Assembly (NCBI GenBank): GCA_002747735.1
Contig: PDQE01000008.1
Span: 1 to 13,348, forward strand
Source of the DNA: Flavobacteriales bacterium
GTDB lineage: Bacteria > Bacteroidota > Bacteroidia > Flavobacteriales > Flavobacteriaceae
Direction: 5' to 3'
Length of the DNA: 13,348 nt
The notes below the pieces were generated by a model, which saw only the letters and a list, made by a program, of their open reading frames with translations, did not search any database and had not been told where the DNA came from. Each line of letters opens with the position of its first letter. The first letter of the stretch is position 1. The translations under genes were made by a program, and so were the position numbers. Of this stretch, positions 5,838 to 13,348 are shown piece by piece.

Positions 5838-8800
5838 ATGACATTGAGTAATTATAGTTTAATACAAAAAAAACTACAACAGTTTATAAAAAAATACTAT
5901 ACCAATGAACTGTTAAAAGGCAGCATACTTTTTCTTGCCTTTGGGTTGTTGTATTTTTTGTTTACACTTTTTATTGAGTATTTTTTGTGGCTTCCGCCAA
6001 AAGCAAGGACAGTTTTATTCTTTAGTTTTATTGTCGTAGAAGTAGTTTTGCTGATTAAATATATTTTTATTCCTGTTTTTAAACTGGCTGGTTTAACTAA
6101 AGGTATTACGGCAGAAAAAGCATCGCATATTATTGGAAAACATTTTTCTAATGTGGATGATAAACTGACTAATGTTTTACAGTTACACAAAAACTCGCAA
6201 CAATCAGAATTGCTGCTGGCAAGTATTGAACAAAAATCAGCCGATTTACAACCCATACCTTTTGGAAAAGCCATTAATTTTAAAGCTAATCTAAAGTACC
6301 TGAAATACTTGGCTATTCCTTTATTAATTTGGGCTATTATTTATATTTCGGGTAAAGATTTTATTATTAATGATAGTTTTAATCGGGTAGTAAATTACAC
6401 GGATGAATATAAACCACCGGCACCATTTTCTATTGCCCTGCTAAATGATAGTTTGCAGGTTATAGAAGGGAAGTCTTTTACACTAAAAGTGAAAACCCGG
6501 GGTAGCATTACTCCGGAAAACATGCAATTGCAATTTAATGGTGAAAATTATTTTTTAAAGAAAGAGGGCAGCTATTTTACCTATACATTTAATCAACCTA
6601 CAGAGTCTCTTAGTTTTTATTTACATGCCAATGAAGTAACCTCCCGGATTTATACTTTGGATGTGATTAAAACGCCTGGCATTACCGGCTTTACGATGAA
6701 TTTGAATTATCCTGATTATACCGGAAAAAAAGATGAACTTATACAAAATACCGGAAATGCTATTGTGCCCGAAGGTACTGTAATCACCTGGAATATAGGC
6801 ACTAAATTTACGGATTCGGTTACGTTGAAAACCAACAATATTATTAGTTTTAGAAAAAAAGAAGGCAATAATTTTTCATTGACTAAACAGGTTAAGGATT
6901 TGTTTATTTATCAGATTAATACTTCTAATGCCCGATTAAAAAATTACGAAAAATTACATTATAAAATAGACATAATTAAAGATGCCTATCCTGAAATATC
7001 CGTAAAATCTGATATTGACTCTGTTACTCGCGGCGTTATTCAATTTGCCGGACAACTTAGTGATGATTATGCTATTAGTAAATTGCAAGTTGTTTATGCA
7101 CGGGCGGAAGGAGACAGCACCTATTATAAAAAGGAATTACCCGTTAACAAAACCGGCTTTGAAACATTTTATTATCTGTTTTATCCCGGAGAATTAGGCC
7201 TTGAATCGGGTACTAATTACAATATTTATTTTTTAGTATATGACAATGATGGTGTAAATGGCAGCAAAGCCACTAAAAGTCAGGTGTTTAATTATTACCA
7301 CAAAACAACTCAGGAAATTAATGATGATTTGTTAAAAGAACAAGAAGAAAATCTTCAAGAATTAATTAAAACCACAAAAAAATCAGAAGACACTAATAAA
7401 AAATTGGAAGAGTTTACAAAATCTTTAAAGAAGAAATCTGAGATAGAATGGCAGGATAAAAACCAATTAAAACAATTCCTTGAACGACAAAAGCAGTACG
7501 AACAAATGTTTGAACGCAATACTGATAAGTTGTCTCAAAATTTGGAAGAACAAAGTCAAAATGATAAAAATAAAGATTTACAAAATAAAAAGGAGACTCT
7601 GCAAAAAAGAATTGACGAGGCTAAAGAAATTAATAAGAGAAATGATTTGTTGGAGCAACTGGAAAAGATGCGGGATAAATTGAACAGAGAAGACCTTATT
7701 AATAAATTGGATAGGCTTGCCCAACAAAACAAACAGCAAAAAAGAACATTGGAACGGTTGCTGGAAATGACAAAGCGGTTTTATATAGAACAAAAAACCA
7801 GTCAAATGGTTGAAAAACTGGATAGTTTGTCCAAAGAACAAAATAAACTATCTGAAAGTCAAGAAAATAGCAAAGAAAAACAAAAAGAGCTCAACAAAAA
7901 ATTTGACAAGATAAGGGAAGATTTAAAAGAGTTGAAAAAACAAAATAGTCAGTTGGTTAGGCCAATGGATATACCTAGCACAAAACAGGATGAAGAAGCA
8001 ATTGAAAAAACAATGAAAGAGGCAGAAGAGCAATTGAGTAACACACTTGATGATTTTGAAAAAGATAAATTGGATGAAAAAGAAAACGGGAATAATAGAA
8101 ACGATAAGAATCAAAAAAATTCTCAATCGGGCATAAAAAAGCAAAAATCGGCAGCTAAAAAGCAAAAACAGCTCAGTGATAAAATGAATAAGAGTATGAT
8201 GCAAATGCAAGGAGAAATGATAGATGAAAATATTGAAAGCCTAAAAGCTATTTTGCAGAACTTACTTACTTTTTCTTTTGACCAGGAAGATTTGATGAAG
8301 TCTTTTAATGATGTAGATGGAACTTCAGGAGATTTTCCTAAAAAATTAAAAGAACAATATATTCTAAAAGACAATTTTGAACATATAGACGATAGCCTAT
8401 ATACGCTTTCATTAAGACTTACACAAATTCCCAATACCATTCAAAAAGATTTGGCCAATGCCCATTATAATATTGATAAAGCTCTGGAAAATCTGGCAGA
8501 TAACAGAATTACAAACGGGCAAACAAATCAGCATTACGCCATGAATGCCGCCAATGACATGGCGGAATTTTTAAGTAATTTATTAGATGCTTTACAAAAT
8601 CCGCAACAAAGCATGGGCAGTGGTAATGGTAAAAGTGGCCAACAACAATTGAAAGACATTATCAAAAAACAAGGTGAGTTGAATGAAAAAATGAAAGAGG
8701 GCATGCAAGACGGAGAAAAAGGAAAAGAAGGCAAAAATGGAAAAGGCAAAGAACAAATAAGTGGTGAGCAATATAGGATTTATCAGGAACAAAATGCTTT

Positions 8801-9173
8801 AAAAGAAGCCTTAAGAGAACTTATGGAAAAAGGAGGAGATAAAAATGGCAATGGCAAAAAAGCAATTGACAAAATGGAACAGTTGGAAGATATGTTGTTA
8901 AAAAAAGGATTGACCAATGAAGTACTAAAAAATATGCTGCAATTAGAACATGAATTGTTAAAGCTAAAAACGGCTGAGATGGAACAGGGAATGGATGACA
9001 AAAGAAAAGCTAATACCAATTTAAAATCATTTAATCGAAAACCGATAAAACCCTTAGATCTGGAAAAAATTCAGTTTAACACTGAGGAAATTTTAAACAG
9101 AAAGCCATTACCGCTCAAAGGTAATTATAAACGGAAAGTTCAGGAATATTTTAATAATCGCAACCATGGTTAA
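5838..9173 (+). CDS. DUF4175 family membrane protein with large coiled-coil region
   Basis: This 1111-residue protein matches the Bacteroidota DUF4175 type (recognised from the N-terminus FIKKYYTNELLKGSILFLAF). Two membrane helices (about 29-51 and 57-83) form a hairpin, and a third lies at about 153-171. The basic N-terminus suggests it starts in the cytoplasm, so the remaining ~940 residues would be periplasmic. Residues 180-480 look beta-rich, with Ig-like repeats (for example GFTMNLNYPDYTGK). Residues 490-1080 are extremely rich in K, E, Q and N, with long predicted coiled coils and Q/N/G-rich linkers (NRNDKNQKNSQSG, SGNGKSGQQQ). The biochemical function is unknown; a structural or envelope-associated role is an inference. 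Its stop overlaps the ybeY start by eight bases. Several long antisense frames in the coiled-coil region are composition shadows, not genes. Confidence 0.9.
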   Translation: MTLSNYSLIQKKLQQFIKKYYTNELLKGSILFLAFGLLYFLFTLFIEYFLWLPPKARTVLFFSFIVVEVVLLIKYIFIPVFKLAGLTKGITAEKASHIIGKHFSNVDDKLTNVLQLHKNSQQSELLLASIEQKSADLQPIPFGKAINFKANLKYLKYLAIPLLIWAIIYISGKDFIINDSFNRVVNYTDEYKPPAPFSIALLNDSLQVIEGKSFTLKVKTRGSITPENMQLQFNGENYFLKKEGSYFTYTFNQPTESLSFYLHANEVTSRIYTLDVIKTPGITGFTMNLNYPDYTGKKDELIQNTGNAIVPEGTVITWNIGTKFTDSVTLKTNNIISFRKKEGNNFSLTKQVKDLFIYQINTSNARLKNYEKLHYKIDIIKDAYPEISVKSDIDSVTRGVIQFAGQLSDDYAISKLQVVYARAEGDSTYYKKELPVNKTGFETFYYLFYPGELGLESGTNYNIYFLVYDNDGVNGSKATKSQVFNYYHKTTQEINDDLLKEQEENLQELIKTTKKSEDTNKKLEEFTKSLKKKSEIEWQDKNQLKQFLERQKQYEQMFERNTDKLSQNLEEQSQNDKNKDLQNKKETLQKRIDEAKEINKRNDLLEQLEKMRDKLNREDLINKLDRLAQQNKQQKRTLERLLEMTKRFYIEQKTSQMVEKLDSLSKEQNKLSESQENSKEKQKELNKKFDKIREDLKELKKQNSQLVRPMDIPSTKQDEEAIEKTMKEAEEQLSNTLDDFEKDKLDEKENGNNRNDKNQKNSQSGIKKQKSAAKKQKQLSDKMNKSMMQMQGEMIDENIESLKAILQNLLTFSFDQEDLMKSFNDVDGTSGDFPKKLKEQYILKDNFEHIDDSLYTLSLRLTQIPNTIQKDLANAHYNIDKALENLADNRITNGQTNQHYAMNAANDMAEFLSNLLDALQNPQQSMGSGNGKSGQQQLKDIIKKQGELNEKMKEGMQDGEKGKEGKNGKGKEQISGEQYRIYQEQNALKEALRELMEKGGDKNGNGKKAIDKMEQLEDMLLKKGLTNEVLKNMLQLEHELLKLKTAEMEQGMDDKRKANTNLKSFNRKPIKPLDLEKIQFNTEEILNRKPLPLKGNYKRKVQEYFNNRNHG

Positions 9174-9582
9174 TTTTTTTTCAGAAAACGATTTTAAAAT
9201 AAAGGACAATAACAAATTGATTGGCTGGATAGAGTCAACTGTGCTTTTAGAAGGTTTTGAGCCCGGAGAAATTAATTATATCTTTTGTGATGATAATTAT
9301 TTGTTAGACATAAATTTTAACTATTTGGGTCACGACACCTATACGGATATTGTCACTTTTAATTATAATGAAGAAAAAGTAATACATACAGATATTTATA
9401 TTTCTACCCAAAGAGTTTTTGAAAATGCAAAAAAATTTAACACCTCTCCTGTTGATGAATTGCACAGGGTTATGATTCACGGCATATTACACCTTTGCGG
9501 GTATAATGATTCTTCTCCTGCTGAAAAAGCTGTAATGCGACAAAAAGAAGATTATTTCTTATCTTTGCGGGATTTTTTGTGA
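9166..9582 (+). CDS. ybeY: rRNA maturation factor YbeY (putative endoribonuclease)
   Basis: YbeY is a metal-dependent factor needed for 16S rRNA 3'-end maturation and ribosome quality control. The 138-residue protein has the family core: DINFNYLGHDTYTDIVTFNY (residues 48-67) and the metal site H105-G-I-L-H109-L-C-G-Y-N-D115. In most bacteria the third ligand is His (HGxLHLxGYDH); here it is Asp115. From memory, Bacteroides YbeY also has an Asp there (HLCGINDK), so this looks lineage-typical rather than damaging. The start ATG (9166) overlaps the DUF4175 stop as ATGGTTAA, a sign of translational coupling. mnmG follows after 175 bases. Length is slightly short but normal for this phylum. Confidence 0.95.
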   Translation: MVNFFSENDFKIKDNNKLIGWIESTVLLEGFEPGEINYIFCDDNYLLDINFNYLGHDTYTDIVTFNYNEEKVIHTDIYISTQRVFENAKKFNTSPVDELHRVMIHGILHLCGYNDSSPAEKAVMRQKEDYFLSLRDFL

Positions 9583-9603
9583 GAAGCATTTTAACTGCCG
9601 GTT

Positions 9604-9611
9604 TATTTTTG
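9604..9611 (+). promoter_or_regulatory. Weak candidate -7 box (TATTTTTG) ahead of mnmG
   Basis: TATTTTTG matches TAnnTTTG and lies 146 bases upstream of the mnmG ATG. A TTTG at 9576-9579 is 24 bases upstream, slightly far for a -33 element. mnmG may instead be read from the upstream operon. Apart from this box and the parS site, the 175-base gap shows nothing clear. Confidence 0.25.
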
Positions 9612-9741
9612 TTTGCTGGTTAGTTACATAAATCAGAATAAAGTAATCCGTAAATTTTAAAAAGATTAAAACAAAAAATTGCAACCTACTTAAACGTTAA
9701 AACACAAATATTATTGTAAAAGTATGTTGGTAATTTAATAA

Positions 9742-9757
9742 TGTTCCACGTGAAACA
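9742..9757. other. parS centromere site (ParB-binding), abutting the mnmG start
   Basis: TGTTCCACGTGAAACA is an exact match to the broadly conserved parS consensus TGTTNCACGTGAAACA. Its last base is directly followed by the mnmG ATG at 9758. ParB binds parS, loads as a CTP-dependent clamp and with ParA and SMC helps segregate the origin region. Occupancy here could also affect mnmG expression. No parA or parB gene is in the window. The match and position are seen directly; the function follows from the conserved family. Confidence 0.85.
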
Positions 9758-11635
9758 ATGAATGTTTTTTCAGAGAAATACGATGTAATTGTAGTTGGCG
9801 GTGGCCATGCCGGAAGTGAAGCAGCAGCATCCAGTGCAAATATGGGTGCCAAAACACTTTTGATAACTATGAATCTGCAAAACATTGCCCAGATGAGTTG
9901 TAACCCGGCTATGGGAGGTATTGCTAAAGGGCAGATTATACGAGAAATAGATGCTTTGGGGGGTTATAGCGGAATAGTATCAGATAAAACGGCCATACAG
10001 TTTAAGATGCTTAACAAATCTAAAGGTCCGGCTATGTGGAGCCCAAGGGTGCAAAGTGATCGTATGCGATTTGCGGAAACCTGGCGGTTGCTATTGGAGC
10101 AAACAGAAAACTTAGATTTTTATCAGGAAATGGTTTCGGGAATTATGGTGAAAGGTGATAAAGTAGTTGGTGTACGTACTTCATTGGGATTGGAAATTTA
10201 CGCTAAATCGGTTATTCTTACTGCCGGAACTTTTTTAAACGGATTAATGCATATAGGTGAAAAGAATTTTGGTGGCGGTAGGGCCGGCGAAGGTGCTTCT
10301 GTTGGCATTACGGCCAATTTGGTTAAATTGGGTTTTCAGGCCGGCAGGATGAAAACAGGTACACCACCACGAGTAGATGGCCGCTCGCTCGATTTTTCTA
10401 AAATGATAGAGCAACCCGGCGATGAAAAAACGGGAACATTTTCTTTTTCTAAGTCCACTACCCCACTCACCAAACAACGGTCGTGTTATATGACTTATAC
10501 CAGTAGTCAGGTTCACGAAACCTTAAAAACCGGTTTTGACCGTTCTCCTATGTTTAATGGCAGAATCCAAAGTATTGGACCACGATACTGTCCGTCTATA
10601 GAAGATAAAATTGATCGTTTTGCTGCTAAAGATCGGCATCAACTTTTTGTAGAACCCGAAGGTTGGCATACAGTAGAATATTATGTAAATGGTTTCTCTA
10701 CCTCACTCCCGGTTGATGTTCAGGTAAAAGCCTTAAAACAGGTTGCCGGTTTTGAAAATGTAAAGTTTTTTAGGTTTGGATATGCTATTGAATACGATTA
10801 TTTCCCTCCCATCCAACTCAGCCATAGCTTAGAAACTAAACGGGTAGAAAATTTGTATTTTGCCGGCCAGATTAATGGTACTACCGGTTATGAAGAAGCA
10901 GCAGCTCAAGGTTTGATGGCCGGTATTAATGCAGCTCTAAAAATTCAGGAAAAGCCGCCTTTTACACTCAAGCGAAATGAAGCCTATATAGGTGTTTTAA
11001 TTGATGATTTGATTACTAAAGGCACCGAGGAACCTTACAGAATGTTTACTTCCAGAGCAGAATACCGTACTTTACTAAGACAAGACAATGCCGATTTAAG
11101 GCTTACGCCAAAAGCTTATGAGTTGGGCTTAGTTGATAAAGAACGTATGGATAGGGTTATAGAAAAAAAAGAAAAAACCGCATTGTTTTTAAAGTTTTTA
11201 AAAGATACCAGTATATCTCCCAAAGATGTAAACCCTATCTTAAAGGAAAATAATACCGCTCCGGTTTCGCAATCAATGAAAATGTTTAAAATTGCAGCCA
11301 GGCCACAATTAGATTTTAATCATGTACGGCAATTTACGGGTGTAAATGATTTTATTATTGACAATAATATTGATGATGAAATTATAGAACAAACCGAAAT
11401 TCAGGTTAAATATTCCGGTTATATAGAAAAAGAAAAAAACAATGCAGATAAATTAAACCGCTTAGAAAACATAATCATACCAAAAAATTTTGATTACAGT
11501 AAGGTAAAATCTTTATCTTATGAGGCACGCGAAAAATTAATAAATATTCAACCTAAAACCATTTCTCAAGCCAGTAGAATTTCGGGTGTTACTCCCAGCG
11601 ATGTTTCCGTTTTGTTGGTTTACATGGGCAGATAA
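9758..11635 (+). CDS. mnmG: tRNA uridine-5-carboxymethylaminomethyl modification enzyme MnmG (GidA)
   Basis: MnmG works with the GTPase MnmE to add carboxymethylaminomethyl groups at the wobble uridine (U34) of certain tRNAs, using FAD, folate and glycine. The 625-residue length is normal. The N-terminal Rossmann motif VIVVGGGHAGSEAA (residues 10-23) binds FAD. Conserved words follow: CNPAMGGIAKG with Cys48, SPRVQSDRMRF (95-105), MKTGTPPR (198-205) and GPRYCPSIEDK with Cys278. Both cysteines match those important in E. coli MnmG. The C-terminal helical domain ends in ASRISGVTPSDVSVLLVYM, which contacts MnmE and tRNA. The ATG directly follows a parS site. The methyltransferase gene begins 11 bases after the stop, so the two are likely cotranscribed. 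mnmE is not in the window. Confidence 0.98.
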   Translation: MNVFSEKYDVIVVGGGHAGSEAAASSANMGAKTLLITMNLQNIAQMSCNPAMGGIAKGQIIREIDALGGYSGIVSDKTAIQFKMLNKSKGPAMWSPRVQSDRMRFAETWRLLLEQTENLDFYQEMVSGIMVKGDKVVGVRTSLGLEIYAKSVILTAGTFLNGLMHIGEKNFGGGRAGEGASVGITANLVKLGFQAGRMKTGTPPRVDGRSLDFSKMIEQPGDEKTGTFSFSKSTTPLTKQRSCYMTYTSSQVHETLKTGFDRSPMFNGRIQSIGPRYCPSIEDKIDRFAAKDRHQLFVEPEGWHTVEYYVNGFSTSLPVDVQVKALKQVAGFENVKFFRFGYAIEYDYFPPIQLSHSLETKRVENLYFAGQINGTTGYEEAAAQGLMAGINAALKIQEKPPFTLKRNEAYIGVLIDDLITKGTEEPYRMFTSRAEYRTLLRQDNADLRLTPKAYELGLVDKERMDRVIEKKEKTALFLKFLKDTSISPKDVNPILKENNTAPVSQSMKMFKIAARPQLDFNHVRQFTGVNDFIIDNNIDDEIIEQTEIQVKYSGYIEKEKNNADKLNRLENIIIPKNFDYSKVKSLSYEAREKLINIQPKTISQASRISGVTPSDVSVLLVYMGR

Positions 11636-11646
11636 TAGTTCTTTTT

Positions 11647-12525
11647 ATGGAGAAAATACAATATTCCCCAATACAAAAAAATCCCATAGAGCATTATATT
11701 TCATGCAAAGATTATACTGTTTCACGTGAAACATTTTCTGTTTTTATTGATAAACAATCGGAATTATTAATCACAACACCACGCCCCAAACCAAAAAATT
11801 TAGGAAATTATTACGAAAGTGAAGACTATATTTCCCACTCAAACACCCATAAAACTTTTACAGATAAACTATATCAATTTGTAAGAAAATTTACCGTAAA
11901 GCAAAAAGTTAAACAGATAGAAAAATATGCCAAAAGAGAAAAATCTATTTTGGATGTAGGTAGCGGTACAGGAGAATTTTTAGCAGCTTGTAAAACATCC
12001 GGATGGAAAGTTACCGGAGTGGAACCAAACAAAAAAGCCAATAAAAGCACTAAGGAAAAAATAGGGGAGCAGGTATATTTTAAAATTGAAGATTTGCCAA
12101 AAAAGCAATTTGAAATAATTACGCTTTGGCATGTTTTGGAACATGTACCCAATCTTAATGAATATATTCAAATTTTAAAATCACATTTAAAACCGGAGGG
12201 CACATTAATTATTGCGGTGCCAAATTATAAAAGTTATGATGCCAAATATTACAAACAGTTTTGGGCTGCTTACGATGTCCCCAGACACCTTTGGCATTTT
12301 TCAAAAAAATCTATTAGATTACTATTTTCATCAGTGAATTTAGAAGTTATAAAAATTAAACCCATGTATTTTGATTCGTTTTACGTAAGTATCTTATCAG
12401 AAAAATACAAAACCGGAAAGCAAAAATTAATTAAGCCTTTTTTTGTTGGCCTTTGGTCAAATATTAGGGCAATATTCACCAAAGAGTACGCATCACATAT
12501 TTATCTTTTAAAAAACAGAAAATAA
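11647..12525 (+). CDS. Class I SAM-dependent methyltransferase
   Basis: The 292-residue protein has a Rossmann-type methyltransferase domain (about 95-195). Motif I is ILDVGSGTGEFL (101-112), the acidic residue after beta-2 lies in GVEPN (124-128), motif IV is TLWHVLEHVPN (159-169), and a strand LIIAVPNY follows (188-194). A C-terminal region with VPRHLWHFSKKSIRLLF is typical of the Methyltransf_23/UbiG-like group. The N-terminal segment (CKDYTVSRETF, then TTPRPKP and YYESEDYISH) is a Bacteroidota-style extension. The substrate is unknown; being next to mnmG makes RNA or small-molecule methylation possible, but that is only inference. Residues T24-T29 are encoded by an embedded parS site. The start 11 bases after mnmG suggests coexpression. 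Confidence 0.9.
   Translation: MEKIQYSPIQKNPIEHYISCKDYTVSRETFSVFIDKQSELLITTPRPKPKNLGNYYESEDYISHSNTHKTFTDKLYQFVRKFTVKQKVKQIEKYAKREKSILDVGSGTGEFLAACKTSGWKVTGVEPNKKANKSTKEKIGEQVYFKIEDLPKKQFEIITLWHVLEHVPNLNEYIQILKSHLKPEGTLIIAVPNYKSYDAKYYKQFWAAYDVPRHLWHFSKKSIRLLFSSVNLEVIKIKPMYFDSFYVSILSEKYKTGKQKLIKPFFVGLWSNIRAIFTKEYASHIYLLKNRK
11718..11733. other. parS centromere site inside the methyltransferase coding region
   Basis: TGTTTCACGTGAAACA is the perfectly palindromic form of parS. It lies 71 bases into the methyltransferase gene and is read as T-V-S-R-E-T. It is about 1.96 kb from the first site. A chance second perfect 16-base match so close is very unlikely, so the two probably form one ParB-loading region. 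Confidence 0.88.
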
Positions 12526-12604
12526 AGCGATTTAAAGGCGTTATTTGCCCTTTTGCACACCAAAAGACGTTGTTTTGGCTAAACGCCTTAAAAAACGCTT
12601 TTTT
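12524..12604 (+). terminator. Structured terminator after the mnmG-methyltransferase operon
   Basis: AAAGCG (12524-12529) pairs with CGCTTT (12596-12601), and AAGGCGTT (12535-12542) pairs with AACGCCTT (12582-12589). The short A/T-rich segments between them also partly pair, and TTT follows. Inside are two mutually exclusive short stems: CTTTTG/CAAAAG (12550-12555 with 12561-12566) and CCAAAA/TTTTGG (12560-12565 with 12573-12578). The outer stem starts in the methyltransferase stop codon. A terminator is most likely; the inner alternatives could be incidental. Confidence 0.6.
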
Positions 12605-12665
12605 GCAGCCATTTTACATTTGCTTATCTTATTGTAATTTAAATTTGTATAAATTTTATTTATAG

Positions 12666-12699
12666 CATAAATTTCTGTTATAAGAAATATAAATTTATG
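12666..12699. repeat. 9-bp inverted repeat just upstream of the OmpH-like gene -7 box
   Basis: CATAAATTT (12666-12674) is repeated in inverse as AAATTTATG (12691-12699), ending one base before the TAGCTTTG box. The placement would suit an operator, but the region is so AT-rich that chance is a fair explanation. Confidence 0.3.
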
Positions 12700-12707
12700 T
12701 AGCTTTG
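12700..12707 (+). promoter_or_regulatory. -7 box (TAGCTTTG) for the OmpH-like lipoprotein gene
   Basis: TAGCTTTG matches TAnnTTTG and lies 26 bases before the ATG at 12734. No -33 TTTG is seen. A second box, TACATTTG at 12615-12622, lies further upstream within the same gap. Confidence 0.6.
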
Positions 12708-12733
12708 CCACAAATTTTAGAAATCCAATAAAA

Positions 12734-13234
12734 ATGAAAAAATTAATAGTTATAACACTTGGAATACTCCTTTTTACGGCATGCCAAAAGCCTTTAAAAA
12801 TTGCTTATGTGGACATTGAAGAAATTATGAAAGAATACAAAGGCACCAAAGACATTGAAGCCGAGATGAAAGTAAAATCCGAAAGCTTAAAAAAAGAATT
12901 AGACAGTTTGGTTATTAATTGGCAAGACAAAGCCAGGGCATATCAAAACAAAGCCCAGCGAATGTCGTCACAAAAGCGGGCAGAGCAGGAGCAAAGTCTT
13001 ATGCAGGAGCAACAACAGATAAACCAACGCCAGCAGGAGGTTCAAATGCAGGTTCAAAATGAAGGACAGGAAAAGCTAAAGCAAATTACAGATGAAATAA
13101 AAACCTTTATGGACGGTTATGCCAAAGAAAACGGCTATAATTTTGTGCTGGGAACCAGTAAAGAGAACGGAAACGTTATGTACGGGGAGGCTGCGGCAGA
13201 CATTACAAAAATAATTTTTATAGAAGTGGTTTAA
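12734..13234 (+). CDS. OmpH/Skp-family periplasmic chaperone-like lipoprotein
   Basis: Skp/OmpH proteins are periplasmic chaperones that hold unfolded outer-membrane proteins; they form trimers with coiled-coil arms. This 166-residue protein has a lipoprotein signal peptide (MKKLIVITLGILLFTAC, Cys17 as lipid site). The OmpH core opening KIAYVDIEEIMKEYKG follows. A long Q/K/E-rich coiled coil spans about 40-125, and the closing segment NGYNFVLGTSKENGNVMYGEA is typical of Bacteroidota OmpH-like lipoproteins. The lipid anchor differs from the soluble E. coli Skp. The last eight residues (KIIFIEVV) do not look like the usual polar helix end, so the extreme C-terminus may be altered. It is transcribed from its own promoter box and has no bamA or lpxD neighbour in view. 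Confidence 0.87.
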   Translation: MKKLIVITLGILLFTACQKPLKIAYVDIEEIMKEYKGTKDIEAEMKVKSESLKKELDSLVINWQDKARAYQNKAQRMSSQKRAEQEQSLMQEQQQINQRQQEVQMQVQNEGQEKLKQITDEIKTFMDGYAKENGYNFVLGTSKENGNVMYGEAAADITKIIFIEVV

Positions 13235-13348
13235 ACTTTTTGAATTGTAGCTAATACCAGTTCTGCTTTAAAAATACTCAAAAGATAAAATGATGAATTT
13301 TTGTGATAGATAAGGCGTAAAAATTAAGTATAGCCGTAGCTATAGTTT
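13235..13348. other. Terminal non-coding stretch with a small hairpin
   Basis: No gene is seen after the OmpH-like stop. Near the end, TATAGC CGTA GCTATA (13331-13346) forms a 6-bp stem with a four-base loop. The segment has the look of an interspersed repeat but is cut by the window edge, so this cannot be tested here. Confidence 0.3.

Noticed and set aside
7578..9019. Several minus-strand open frames opposite the DUF4175 coiled-coil region
   Set aside because: They are rich in Phe, Leu, Cys and Ser, which is what the complement of K/E/Q-rich coding sequence gives. They overlap each other and show no recognisable domain.
10244..10516. Minus-strand open frame inside mnmG
   Set aside because: It is a shadow of a highly conserved coding region and matches no known protein.
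10510..10522. GGTTCACGAAACC resembling parS
   Set aside because: It lacks the central CACGTG core, and its length does not fit the 16-base site.

Overview
The window looks like a stretch of a Bacteroidota chromosome. It is AT-rich, start codons lack strong Shine-Dalgarno sequences, and several genes are preceded by TAnnTTTG boxes, the Bacteroidota -7 promoter element. The gene order DUF4175 - ybeY - mnmG - SAM methyltransferase - OmpH-like lipoprotein is, from memory, of a kind seen in that phylum. Class and genus cannot be fixed from the sequence alone. The content is mostly core housekeeping. I see no phage, transposase, CRISPR, tRNA or rRNA.

Left part (1-3945): the 3' end of ribonuclease R (rnr), then a small twin-arginine translocase subunit (tatA). 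It meets a convergent Fic-family gene at a shared terminator hairpin. The Fic protein has a damaged catalytic motif but an intact inhibitory motif. Next come a SPFH/band-7 membrane protein that resembles plant HIR proteins, on the minus strand, and a divergent small membrane-anchored protein.

Middle (3946-5837): a convergent intergenic region with a long hairpin, followed by gltX (glutamyl-tRNA synthetase) on the minus strand. gltX is broken by a one-base frameshift near its 3' end. This is probably a sequence or assembly indel, although an A AAA AAA slippery heptamer lies in the overlap.

Right part (5838-12525): a probable operon on the plus strand. It encodes a 1111-residue DUF4175 membrane/periplasmic coiled-coil protein, YbeY (its start overlaps the DUF4175 stop by 8 bases), MnmG and a class I SAM methyltransferase. 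YbeY acts on rRNA and MnmG on tRNA, so with gltX and rnr the window is rich in RNA-metabolism and translation functions. A structured terminator-like element follows. The last gene (12734-13234) has its own promoter box and encodes an OmpH/Skp-like lipoprotein.

The most notable non-genic signal is two perfect matches to the bacterial centromere sequence parS (TGTTNCACGTGAAACA). One abuts the mnmG start codon. The other lies inside the 5' coding region of the methyltransferase gene, about 2 kb away. Together they suggest an origin-proximal ParB-loading locus, although parA, parB and dnaA are not in the window.
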